This document shows, piece by piece, positions 1-5,829 of a stretch of DNA of 7,861 nucleotides. Location: assembly GCF_934190855.1 (NCBI RefSeq), contig NZ_CAKPTN010000076.1, forward strand, positions 1 to 7,861, written 5' to 3'. The notes beneath the pieces were generated by a model. The model saw only the letters and a program-made list of their open reading frames with translations, searched no databases and had not been told where the DNA came from. Positions within the stretch are counted from its first letter, which is position 1, and each line of letters begins with the position of its first letter. A program made the position numbers and the translations under genes. The DNA comes from an uncultured Veillonella sp. GTDB taxonomy: Bacteria; Bacillota; Negativicutes; Veillonellales; Veillonellaceae.

Positions 1-10
1 TAATCTCCTC
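1..10 (-). promoter_or_regulatory. Ribosome binding site of an off-window minus-strand gene
   Basis: Read on the minus strand this is GAGGAGATTA, a strong Shine-Dalgarno core followed by four bases that reach the window edge. A start codon immediately outside the window would have normal spacing. This implies a gene transcribed leftwards, divergent from the DUF438 gene. The gene itself cannot be seen, so its identity is unknown. Confidence 0.55.
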
Positions 11-88
11 ATACATTGGGGCTGGATTTATCATCTATCCGTTATTTTTATGTCTAGGTACTTAGTTGTCTTATTGAACGAGCTCCCT

Positions 89-100
89 TATCTTGAGATA
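89..100. promoter_or_regulatory. Palindrome near the start of the leftward transcript
   Basis: TATCTTGAGATA is a perfect 12-bp palindrome (TATCT-TG-AGATA, counting the central TG/CA step as spacer). It lies a few bases downstream of the start expected from the leftward promoter at 113-141, where a repressor operator could sit. It may also be chance in AT-rich DNA. No regulator is assigned. Confidence 0.25.
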
Positions 101-112
101 TTCTTACATGTT

Positions 113-141
113 TTTATAAAAATTTTAGGAACTGCTTTCAA
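113..141 (-). promoter_or_regulatory. Sigma-70-type promoter for the leftward off-window gene
   Basis: On the minus strand, TTGAAA (136-141) is followed after exactly 17 bases by TATAAA (113-118). Transcription would begin near 105, giving an untranslated leader of about 105 nt before the ribosome site at the window edge. The boxes and spacing are close to consensus, and the orientation agrees with that ribosome site. Confidence 0.55.
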
Positions 142-233
142 AAGTATAGCCATGGATACAGATTTAATAATCGATATCGTTTATCATAGAGTCATAGGTT
201 ATGAATATAGACCTGTTACATAATAGTAGAATA

Positions 234-255
234 GCCTTATACGTATCGTATAGGC
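234..255. promoter_or_regulatory. Inverted repeat upstream of the DUF438 gene
   Basis: The arms GCCTTATACG and CGTATAGGC flank TAT. They are complementary except for one extra T in the left arm, and the core ATACG-TAT-CGTAT is a perfect 5-3-5 repeat. The element ends 47 bp before the DUF438 start codon. A weak -10 (TATGAT, 269-274) lies just downstream without a convincing -35 box, so the repeat could be an activator site or an operator. The cognate protein is unknown. Confidence 0.35.
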
Positions 256-302
256 ATATGAATTAGTATATGATAGAAAATTTTTGACACGAGGGGATCA
301 AA

Positions 303-1928
303 ATGGAAAAGAAATTAGATTTATCCAAATCTGTATATGATTTGGTAACAGAATATCCTGAAGTAGTAGATATTATGAAAGAATTAGGGTTCACCGAAAT
401 CACAAATAAGGTGATGTTGAACTCTGTTGGTAAAATCATGACTATCCCGAAAGGGGCTAAGATGAAAGGCGTATCTATGATGGATATCGTAGGTGCTTTC
501 ATGAAAGCTGGTTTTACGTTAACTGGTGAAATGCCAAACTTATCTGGTGATGGTGAAAGTACGAGCGTGCCTCCTACTAGTGCAACTGCTACACCTACTG
601 CACCTACTGCAGTTGTGAAGCCTAATTCTGTGGAAGCATCTGCTAACGTTGCAGACGCTAATGCTAAGGAAAACTCCGAAAATACAACTGCCGATGCAGT
701 TCAAGATGCAGTTCAAGATACAGTGCAAGATAGTGAACGCGTAGAGCAGCTAAAAGGATTCTTGAAACGTTTAGGCACAGGTGAAGACCTTGGTGCTGTT
801 CGTGAAGATTTTGCTAGTCAATTTGCTCATGTAGAGGCAAGTGAAATCATGAAAGCTGAGCAAGGCCTTATGCGCGAAGGTACGCCATTGGCTGAGGTTC
901 AACAATTATGTGACCTTCACTCTGCACTATTCCACGGTTCTACTATCCATGAACAAATGGATGCAGAACATGCTAAGGTAGAGGCTGTACTTGAGGCTCA
1001 AGAGAAGAGCAAAAGTGTTGTGACTTTGGTGGAAACAGTAGGTCATCCGATTAACAGATTAACAGAGGAAAATAAAGCACTTGATGCGTTGATCGAAGCT
1101 CTTAAGGTGAAAGTGGCTGATAAGACTGCCACAGTAGATGATGTAAACGAAGTGCGCCAAGTGTCCATTCACTACGCTAAGAAGGGCGATCTTTTATATC
1201 CTCATTTGAAAGTAGCTTATGATATTTCTGGTCCATCTATGGTTATGTGGACTGTTGACGGCGATATTCGCGATGGCTTTGGTCGTCTAGCTCGTGCTAC
1301 GTCTATTGATGATGCTTGGTACGAAGAGTTTGGTGGCCTTCTCACACGGGCTCAAGAGATGATTTACAAAGAACAAAATATCTTGTTCCCAATCTGTGCA
1401 GAGAACTTTAGCACTGAAGAATGGTACCAAATCTACAAAGACACTGAGCAATACGAAGAAATCTTTGGCGTAGAACGCGTTGCTTGGGCAGAGGCTGAAG
1501 CTGCATTAGCTGCTAAAGCACCAACAAGTGATGAGAGCAATACAATCGCTTTAATCGGTGGCAGCTTAACGCTAGAGCAATTAGACGCTATGCTTAACAC
1601 AATGCCTATGGAAATTACTTTCGTTGACCATGTGGACATTAACCGTTATTTTAACGACGGTGAAAAGGTATTCAAACGCCCTACAACAGCTATCGGTAGA
1701 GATGTGTTCTCTTGCCATCCTCCAAAGGTAGAGCCAATTGTACGTGGTATTATCGAGTCCTTCCGCAATGGTGAACGCGATAACGTAGCAGTTTGGCTTG
1801 AAAAGGTAGGCCGCCCGTTCTATGTAAACTATATGGCCGTGCGCGATCAAAACAATAACTACCTTGGCACATTAGAACTAGTACAAGATATGCAATTTGC
1901 TAAGGATCACTTTGGAAGAACTAAATAA
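303..1928 (+). CDS. DUF1858/DUF438 protein with hemerythrin-like and PAS-like domains
   Basis: A cytoplasmic sensor-like protein of 541 residues; no signal peptide or membrane segment is visible. Residues 1-75 match the DUF1858 type (LDLSKSVYDLVTEYPE, then NKVML..VGKIMTI). Residues about 80-143 are a low-complexity Ala/Thr/Pro/Asp linker. DUF438 follows (about 147-215, EQLKGFLKRLGTGEDL). Then comes a hemerythrin/HHE-like helical region with H248, H290, H301 and E357 (KEQNILFP) as candidate metal ligands. The C-terminus (about 420-535) is PAS-like, with FNDGEKVFKRP, CHPPK and LGTLELVQDM. The start is supported by GAGGGG six bases upstream. In this family the hemerythrin part is presumed to bind a di-iron centre and sense oxygen or redox state, and the PAS part to bind a ligand; neither is demonstrated. 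The gene appears to be monocistronic. Family assignment is firm, function is not. Confidence 0.88.
   Translation: MEKKLDLSKSVYDLVTEYPEVVDIMKELGFTEITNKVMLNSVGKIMTIPKGAKMKGVSMMDIVGAFMKAGFTLTGEMPNLSGDGESTSVPPTSATATPTAPTAVVKPNSVEASANVADANAKENSENTTADAVQDAVQDTVQDSERVEQLKGFLKRLGTGEDLGAVREDFASQFAHVEASEIMKAEQGLMREGTPLAEVQQLCDLHSALFHGSTIHEQMDAEHAKVEAVLEAQEKSKSVVTLVETVGHPINRLTEENKALDALIEALKVKVADKTATVDDVNEVRQVSIHYAKKGDLLYPHLKVAYDISGPSMVMWTVDGDIRDGFGRLARATSIDDAWYEEFGGLLTRAQEMIYKEQNILFPICAENFSTEEWYQIYKDTEQYEEIFGVERVAWAEAEAALAAKAPTSDESNTIALIGGSLTLEQLDAMLNTMPMEITFVDHVDINRYFNDGEKVFKRPTTAIGRDVFSCHPPKVEPIVRGIIESFRNGERDNVAVWLEKVGRPFYVNYMAVRDQNNNYLGTLELVQDMQFAKDHFGRTK
592..609 (+). repeat. Two 9-bp in-frame tandem units in the DUF438 linker
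   Basis: CACCTACTG occurs twice in a row (592-600 and 601-609), within codons for Thr, Ala and Pro residues. It lies in the low-complexity linker between DUF1858 and DUF438. Because the unit is a multiple of three, copy-number change would lengthen or shorten the linker without a frameshift. Confidence 0.6.
693..728 (+). repeat. Three 12-bp in-frame tandem units (Asp-Ala/Thr-Val-Gln)
   Basis: GATGCAGTTCAA (693-704) is repeated exactly at 705-716 and again, with two changes, as GATACAGTGCAA (717-728). It encodes DAVQ-DAVQ-DTVQ at the end of the linker, just before the DUF438 domain. Slippage would change spacer length by four residues at a time. Confidence 0.75.
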
Positions 1929-2034
1929 AATTCTATGTAATGCTTATAGTGCATTATGATGAAACTATAATATAAACATGTGTGAACCATAATATCGACA
2001 TGTCGTAAAAACTAATAGTATAAACTTATAACAG

Positions 2035-2078
2035 AAAGAGGCTACTCTAACATTGAATGATGCTAGAGCAGCCTCTTT
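2035..2078. terminator. Bidirectional hairpin between DUF438 and PLP-enzyme genes
   Basis: Arms 2035-2052 and 2061-2078 (AAAGAGGCT...AGCCTCTTT at the base) form an 18-bp stem with an 8-base loop. The two non-Watson-Crick positions are A-C mismatches in plus-strand RNA but G-U wobbles in minus-strand RNA. The minus-strand RNA therefore pairs throughout, suggesting the element mainly serves the PLP-enzyme gene, whose stop codon lies about 60 bp away. The U-tract is poor on the minus side and short on the plus side (TTTAATTTG). Confidence 0.75.
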
Positions 2079-2137
2079 AATTTGTACGAAATGAATTCCC
2101 TAATATGATTAATATATTTCCTAATAAGAGGTACCCA

Positions 2138-3331
2138 TTAAGGGTGTATGTGCTTAATCATATTATGAGTAGCAGTCTTAATATTTTCAAGGCTCGTAGC
2201 TAAATTGAGCCGCACAAAGGTAGCGTAGCTTTCACCACCGAACCATTTGCCAAAGCTAGGGGCGATGCCACATTGATGTTCAAATACATCGTGCATATTT
2301 TCGGCTTTCACATAGGCGCCAAAATCGATCCACGCCAAATAGGTGCCGTCCATAGGGCTGATGCGAAGTTTAGGCAAAGCAGCTAGCAAGTTCTGGCAGA
2401 GATAGTCATAGTTTTCTCTCACAACGGCGAGCAACTGGGAGAGCCAAATTTCAGCCTCTGGATGGGTGTAGGTGGCGGTGATGGCTGCTTCTGCAATAAC
2501 GTCGGAATCAGTATGGTATACAAGCCCTTTAAAGGTATTATAACGGCCTCGCAGTTCCTCGTTAGGGATGATGACCTCAGCGTGGTGCAAGCTGGCCATA
2601 TTAAATGATTTTGATAGGGAGGACATGGAGATTATGTTATCTGCGTAGGCGCCGTTAGATACAGCTAATGCTGGCATAAAGGTCCTCGGTCCCGTAATGA
2701 GGTCTTGATGGATTTCGTCGCTAATGATGAGCACCCCGTGACGCTGACAAATGCTAAATAGCTGAGCCATCTCGCTTTCAGTCCACATATGACCTACGGG
2801 ATTATGTGGATTGCAGTGAATAAACAAGGTAACACCATGCTTGATGATAGCCCCTTCAAAGGCCTCGTAATCTACGGTATAGCGATTATCTTCGTCGCGA
2901 CTCATAGGAACGGCGATGATTTGACGGTGAGCATCGCTAGCGCTCGTATCAAAGGCGCCGTACACAGGGCTTAGAACGGCGATGGCGTCGTCTTGTTTTG
3001 TGAAAGCCCCGATACACCACATGAGTCCTGTAATGACATTGGGTGCACTGGTGAGCCAGTCCTTTTTTAGACTACAGTTATGGCGACGTTTGTACCAACT
3101 TATGACAGCTTCTAGATAAGTAGGATTTGTCATAGTGTAGCCTAAAGGATTGGCTTTCACATAGTTACAAATAGCCTCTTGCATACATTGTGGTGGCATA
3201 AAGTCCATGTCTGCTACCCATAGAGGTAATAGGTCGGTGCAATTGAATTTCAAATGTTGACCGTCCCACTTTCTAGAGTGTGAACCACGGCGGTCAATAT
3301 AATATTTTTCAGTAAAGTCTTTGGTGTTCAT
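2138..3331 (-). CDS. MalY/PatB-family PLP-dependent aminotransferase or cystathionine beta-lyase
   Basis: Fold-type I PLP enzyme of the MalY/PatB group, whose members usually cleave the C-S bond of cystathionine or cysteine conjugates (giving pyruvate, ammonia and a thiol) or act as aminotransferases. From the start chosen here (397 residues) the landmarks are: IDRRGSHSRKWD near residue 12-23, the LPLWVADMDF signature near 35-44, CNPHNPVG near 173-180, SDEIHQD with the PLP-contacting Asp at 205, and SSLSKSFN with the Schiff-base lysine K241. A second in-frame ATG at 3361 would add ten residues. The inner start fits the short N-terminus of known family members better, and both have a GAGG site six bases upstream. 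The gene is monocistronic and divergent from gltA. The exact substrate cannot be read from sequence. Confidence 0.88.
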   Translation of the reverse strand: MNTKDFTEKYYIDRRGSHSRKWDGQHLKFNCTDLLPLWVADMDFMPPQCMQEAICNYVKANPLGYTMTNPTYLEAVISWYKRRHNCSLKKDWLTSAPNVITGLMWCIGAFTKQDDAIAVLSPVYGAFDTSASDAHRQIIAVPMSRDEDNRYTVDYEAFEGAIIKHGVTLFIHCNPHNPVGHMWTESEMAQLFSICQRHGVLIISDEIHQDLITGPRTFMPALAVSNGAYADNIISMSSLSKSFNMASLHHAEVIIPNEELRGRYNTFKGLVYHTDSDVIAEAAITATYTHPEAEIWLSQLLAVVRENYDYLCQNLLAALPKLRISPMDGTYLAWIDFGAYVKAENMHDVFEHQCGIAPSFGKWFGGESYATFVRLNLATSLENIKTATHNMIKHIHP

Positions 3332-3371
3332 AGTGAACCTCTCACGTTCTGGTGTATTCATAATAAACCTC
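3324..3371 (-). repeat. Duplicated ribosome site and start codon of the PLP-enzyme gene
   Basis: On the minus strand, GAGGTTTATTATGAATAC (3354-3371) and GAGGTTCACTATGAACAC (3324-3341) match at 15 of 18 bases and lie 30 bp apart. All three differences are T/C. Each copy has a GAGG core, a six-base spacer and an in-frame ATG, so the gene has two plausible starts. Confidence 0.6.
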
Positions 3372-3386
3372 GTATAAACATATATC

Positions 3387-3404
3387 TTGGATTGGTACCA
3401 TCAA
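3387..3404. promoter_or_regulatory. Palindrome in the PLP-enzyme 5' leader
   Basis: TTGGATTGGTACCATCAA has a perfect 8-bp core palindrome (TGGTACCA, 3393-3400) with partly symmetric TTG...CAA ends. It lies between the likely leftward promoter (3479-3506) and the start codons. It could be an operator or a small leader hairpin, with no known protein match. Confidence 0.25.
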
Positions 3405-3478
3405 CTTCTATATGTGTATGCTAAGGTATTAGTGCCTATAAAGTTGTTAAGAATCTATGAATTATTCTATCTATAATC

Positions 3479-3506
3479 AGTATACATGCATAGATGTATA
3501 TGTAAA
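3479..3506 (-). promoter_or_regulatory. Promoter of the PLP-enzyme gene with embedded inverted repeat
   Basis: On the minus strand, TTTACA (3501-3506) and TATACT (3479-3484) are separated by 16 bases. The spacer and part of the -10 box form a perfect 7-bp inverted repeat, TATACAT-GCATAG-ATGTATA (3481-3500). A protein bound there would block the promoter. The start site would be near 3472, leaving a leader of more than 100 nt. Confidence 0.5.
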
Positions 3507-3602
3507 TATATACTTATAAAATGGTGGTTGTACATCGTTCTTTTCTATGCAATCCTTGCATGAATAGGGCCTATATCCGTATACACAACCTGTGAGAATT
3601 GC

Positions 3603-3632
3603 TTGACGGTTTCGACTTTCACAATTTAGAAT
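3603..3632 (+). promoter_or_regulatory. Promoter of gltA
   Basis: TTGACG (3603-3608) is followed after 18 bases by TAGAAT (3627-3632). This is the best sigma-70-like pair upstream of gltA. Transcription from near 3640 would give a leader of about 165 nt. Confidence 0.55.
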
Positions 3633-3645
3633 ATACTATAGAATA

Positions 3646-3738
3646 GTGTGTGTCTGACCAGTGACCACACGTCTATCGAATGGTTACAAAAGATAAATGT
3701 TAGCAGCATGTGGCGGCATCCCTATGTGAGAGGGCTCA
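3646..3738 (+). promoter_or_regulatory. Structured 5' leader of gltA
   Basis: The first hairpin pairs GTGTG (3646-3650) plus GTC (3652-3654) with GAC (3663-3665) plus CACAC (3666-3670), leaving one bulged T and an 8-base loop. Farther on, CCCT/AGGG (3720-3723 with 3731-3734) and TGAG/CTCA (3727-3730 with 3735-3738) are mutually exclusive stems. No T-box, FMN, cobalamin, SAM or cyclic-di-GMP signature was recognised. It could be an undescribed leader or simply a long untranslated region. Confidence 0.3.
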
Positions 3739-3806
3739 TCGGAATGTTTAGGTGCATGCAACGCTGTATAAGTATAGTACTGGATCCTTGTTAGGAGGCA
3801 TGTGCC

Positions 3807-5159
3807 ATGAGTAACGAATTAAAACCACTACATTTTGATGCGGATTATACGATGGAGGAAGCGCTCGCCGAGGCGAAACGTTGTCTGAACTGTCCAAGAC
3901 CTTTGTGCCAAATGGGCTGTCCTATTGAAAACGAAATTCCTCGTTTCATCCAAGCCATCGCACACGGTAACTTTGGTTTAGCCAACGATATTTTGGCGGA
4001 ACGTACAAATTTGCCATCCATTTGTGGTCGCGTATGTCCACGTGAAAACCAATGTGAAGGCAACTGTATCATGAACAAGGCGAAAAAACCGCCTATCAAT
4101 ATTGGTAAATTGGAACGCTTTGCTGCTGACTTTGAAAGCATCAATGAACTTCGCAAACCTAAGAAAATCCAACAAAATCTTGGCAATGTAGCCGTAGTAG
4201 GTTCTGGCCCTGCCGGTTTGTCCGTAGCAGGTGACATGGCTAAACTTGGTTACAATGTAACTGTCTTTGAAGGTCAATCTGAACCAGGTGGGGTACTTTT
4301 ATTCGGTATTCCAGAATTCCGTTTATCCAAGTCCGTAGTTCGTCGTGAAATCGCCCGTCTTGAAGGTTTAGGCGTTAAATTCGTATGTAATACATTTATC
4401 GGTCAAGATAAAACATTGGATGAGCTTTTCGCTGAAGGCTTTGACTCCATCTTTATCGGTACTGGCACGCATATTCCTCAAGAAGTACGCATGGAAAACG
4501 ATGAAATACATGGTGTATTCCAAGCGATGTACTTGTTGACTAACGTTCAATTAGTAGAAAATGGCGATCTTGATGAATCTCTCATTCCTGTGAAAAAAGG
4601 CGATCGTGTCATCATCATCGGTGGTGGTAACGTAGCGATGGATGCGGCTCGTACATGCGTACGTTTAGGTTGTAAATCTGTAACTGTAGCATACCGTCGT
4701 AGCCAAGAACAAATGCCAGCATTATTGTCTGAATATGAAGAAGCACGTGCTGAAGGTGTTCAATTCCAATGGTTCGCATCTCCAGTCGCTGTAGAAGGTA
4801 AAGACAAAGTAGAAGGCTTCAAATACGAAGTGATGGCCCTCAACGAAGATGGTGCAGGTATCCATGGCACTGGTAATTACCAAGTATTACCTGTTGATAA
4901 AATTATCATCGCTGCTGGTCATAAACCAAATGCGCGTCTCATCGGTGAAGGTAACAACTTAAAAGTAGACGAAAAAGGCTACATCATTACTTCAGATGAT
5001 CCATATGGCATGACTAACCGTAAAGGCGTATTCGCTGGCGGTGACGTTGTACATAAACCAGCTACTGTAGTATTGGCAATGCGCGAAGCTAAAAAAGCTG
5101 TTGATGGCATGGTTAAATACATGGAAATCAAAAAAGCACAAGATAGCATTACTGAATAA
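3807..5159 (+). CDS. gltA: Single-subunit NADPH glutamate synthase / NfnB-type flavoprotein (GltD family)
   Basis: Soluble iron-sulfur flavoprotein of 450 residues. The N-terminal DPD domain II-type region carries two cysteine groups, C26-C29-C34-C38 (CLNCPRPLCQMGC) and C73-C77-C83-C87 (CGRVCPRENQCEGNC), for [4Fe-4S] clusters. An FAD fold begins at VAVVGSGPAGLSVAG (GxGxxG at 132-137). An NADPH fold begins at IIIGGGNVAMDAAR (272-277). The FAD-closing AGGDVV segment is near 410-415. Length matches the homotetrameric GltA form of glutamate synthase, which lacks the large amidotransferase/FMN subunit. The same architecture is used by NfnB, the NADPH-binding large subunit of the electron-bifurcating NADH-ferredoxin:NADP oxidoreductase, but no nfnA-like gene is adjacent, and no gltB is present. 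AGGAGG lies eight bases before the ATG. The gene has its own promoter and terminator. Family is certain; the physiological reaction is less so. Confidence 0.9.
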   Translation: MSNELKPLHFDADYTMEEALAEAKRCLNCPRPLCQMGCPIENEIPRFIQAIAHGNFGLANDILAERTNLPSICGRVCPRENQCEGNCIMNKAKKPPINIGKLERFAADFESINELRKPKKIQQNLGNVAVVGSGPAGLSVAGDMAKLGYNVTVFEGQSEPGGVLLFGIPEFRLSKSVVRREIARLEGLGVKFVCNTFIGQDKTLDELFAEGFDSIFIGTGTHIPQEVRMENDEIHGVFQAMYLLTNVQLVENGDLDESLIPVKKGDRVIIIGGGNVAMDAARTCVRLGCKSVTVAYRRSQEQMPALLSEYEEARAEGVQFQWFASPVAVEGKDKVEGFKYEVMALNEDGAGIHGTGNYQVLPVDKIIIAAGHKPNARLIGEGNNLKVDEKGYIITSDDPYGMTNRKGVFAGGDVVHKPATVVLAMREAKKAVDGMVKYMEIKKAQDSITE

Positions 5160-5176
5160 TCTTATAGAGATAATCG

Positions 5177-5208
5177 AAGAGGGCTGTACTAGGTATAGTC
5201 CTCTTTTT
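5177..5208 (+). terminator. Rho-independent terminator of gltA
   Basis: AAGAGGGCT (5177-5185) pairs with AGTCCTCTT (5197-5205) over nine base pairs with one G-U wobble, and is followed by a T-tract to 5208. It starts 18 bp after the gltA stop codon. Confidence 0.85.
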
Positions 5209-5531
5209 GCTATTAGAATTCAAGGCTACATCTAATGTATGGATAATGTATAGAAATCACGATAAATGCTCATAAAACCTAAATTTGTTGAGTGTAATAT
5301 CTGTATTTTTAGTCTTAATTCTTGTTAGATATGCTAAAATTCCACGAATTGATGAAATTATACATAACTTAATAGACGTAGAAAAAAGCCTTAATAGAAC
5401 TAATGTGGATGTTAGTTTTTATTAAGGCTTTTACGTTATCACTTTTCAACTGCTACTAGTCAGCGGCCGCAGTTAATCGTTATAGTTAGGTCATAAGCAT
5501 GTGTTGAGTGTGAAAGTAGATAGAGGTTGCT
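5209..5531. other. Non-coding spacer upstream of the XRE regulator
   Basis: No gene is supported here. An extended -10 box, TGCTAAAAT (5332-5340), lacks a good -35 box but could start a transcript of about 90 nt ending at the long hairpin (5377-5436), which might be a small RNA. The spacer also has a 27-base stretch with AACTGC/GCAGTT ends (5448-5474) containing ACTAGT and GCGGCCGC, unusually GC-rich for this DNA. The promoter of the XRE gene was not identified with confidence. Confidence 0.4.
5377..5436. terminator. Long near-perfect hairpin, terminator-like on both strands
   Basis: AAAAGCCTTAATA (5384-5396) pairs perfectly with TATTAAGGCTTTT (5420-5432). Inside it, AACTAA (5398-5403) pairs with TTAGTT (5412-5417). 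Outside it, ACGTA (5376-5380) can pair with TACGT (5432-5436, sharing one base). Read on the minus strand the stem is followed by a run of six T, so it is the better terminator leftwards, the direction of the LUD gene. On the plus strand the T-run is shorter and lies in the stem. Confidence 0.6.
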
Positions 5532-5807
5532 ATGAATCCTATCGTATGTTGTCGAGATTTACAAATTCGACAAGAAGTTCACAAACTCGGTGTGTTGATT
5601 TTGCTTTGGCGTAGACAATTGGGCATGACACAGTATCAACTAGCAGATAAATCAGGTCTAGCTCAATCTTATATAAGTGATCTTGAAAGCGGTGCTATCG
5701 ATCCTAGATGGTCTACGATTTATAGAGTCGTTAATGGACTAGGACAGCTGAGCATTCAAGATTTTCTCGATGGACCTCAAACCATTAGAAGCCTAAAGAT
5801 TCATTGA
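5532..5807 (+). CDS. Small XRE-family helix-turn-helix regulator
   Basis: A 91-residue DNA-binding protein. The helix-turn-helix spans about residues 20-72. MTQYQLADKSGLAQSYISDL (32-51) holds helix 2, the turn (SGL) and the recognition helix. The tail WSTIYRVVNGLG is a variant of the usual helices 4-5 of Cro/cI-type domains. There is no sensor or oligomerisation domain beyond about 20 extra residues at each end. AGAGG lies five bases before the ATG. Its 3' end overlaps the convergent LUD gene by 23 bp, so the last seven codons are shared on opposite strands. The target is unknown. It could regulate its neighbours, and no toxin partner is visible, so an antitoxin role is not supported. Confidence 0.82.
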   Translation: MNPIVCCRDLQIRQEVHKLGVLILLWRRQLGMTQYQLADKSGLAQSYISDLESGAIDPRWSTIYRVVNGLGQLSIQDFLDGPQTIRSLKIH

Positions 5808-5829
5808 TGATGATAACCTCCATGGTTTG
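5778..5829. repeat. Inverted repeat spanning the two overlapping gene ends
   Basis: CAAACCAT (5778-5785) and ATGGTTTG (5822-5829) are perfect 8-bp complements enclosing 36 bases that include both stop codons. Transcripts of either strand could form this stem. No T-tract follows, so it is not a standard terminator. Confidence 0.4.

Larger units (their letters stand above)
3362..3806. other. 445-base divergent regulatory spacer
   Basis: No coding capacity is supported here. The spacer holds a leftward promoter with an embedded inverted repeat (3479-3506), a perfect inverted repeat ATGCAA-TCC-TTGCAT (3547-3561), a rightward promoter (3603-3632) and a leader of about 165 nt in front of gltA. The 3547-3561 repeat is centred roughly 85 bp before the expected rightward transcription start, a position used by activators. 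This is inference from position only. Confidence 0.5.

Noticed and set aside
284..289. TTGACA just upstream of the DUF438 start
   Set aside because: It is a perfect -35 box but lies only 13 bp before the ATG and overlaps the approach to the ribosome site. No -10 box could fit upstream of the gene.
540..728. Cysteine-rich minus-strand open frame opposite the DUF438 linker
   Set aside because: Its composition is the reverse reading of the GCA/CAA-rich repeats in the linker, not a metallothionein-like gene.
1996..2005. CGACATGTCG palindrome after the DUF438 gene
   Set aside because: It is a perfect 10-bp palindrome but has no loop, lies between a gene end and a terminator, and can occur by chance.
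3590..3626. TGTGA...TCACA arms around the gltA -35 box as a CRP/FNR-type site
   Set aside because: The half-sites are about 26 bp apart instead of 6, so they do not form a normal dyad for that family.
3697..3729. Ten-codon leader peptide in the gltA leader
   Set aside because: It has no ribosome site, and its codons (Leu, Ala, Ala, Cys, Gly, Gly) show no run of a relevant amino acid, so attenuation through it is not supported.
3845..4277. Minus-strand open frames inside gltA
   Set aside because: They are shadows of a well-supported coding region, with no ribosome sites or recognisable protein motifs.
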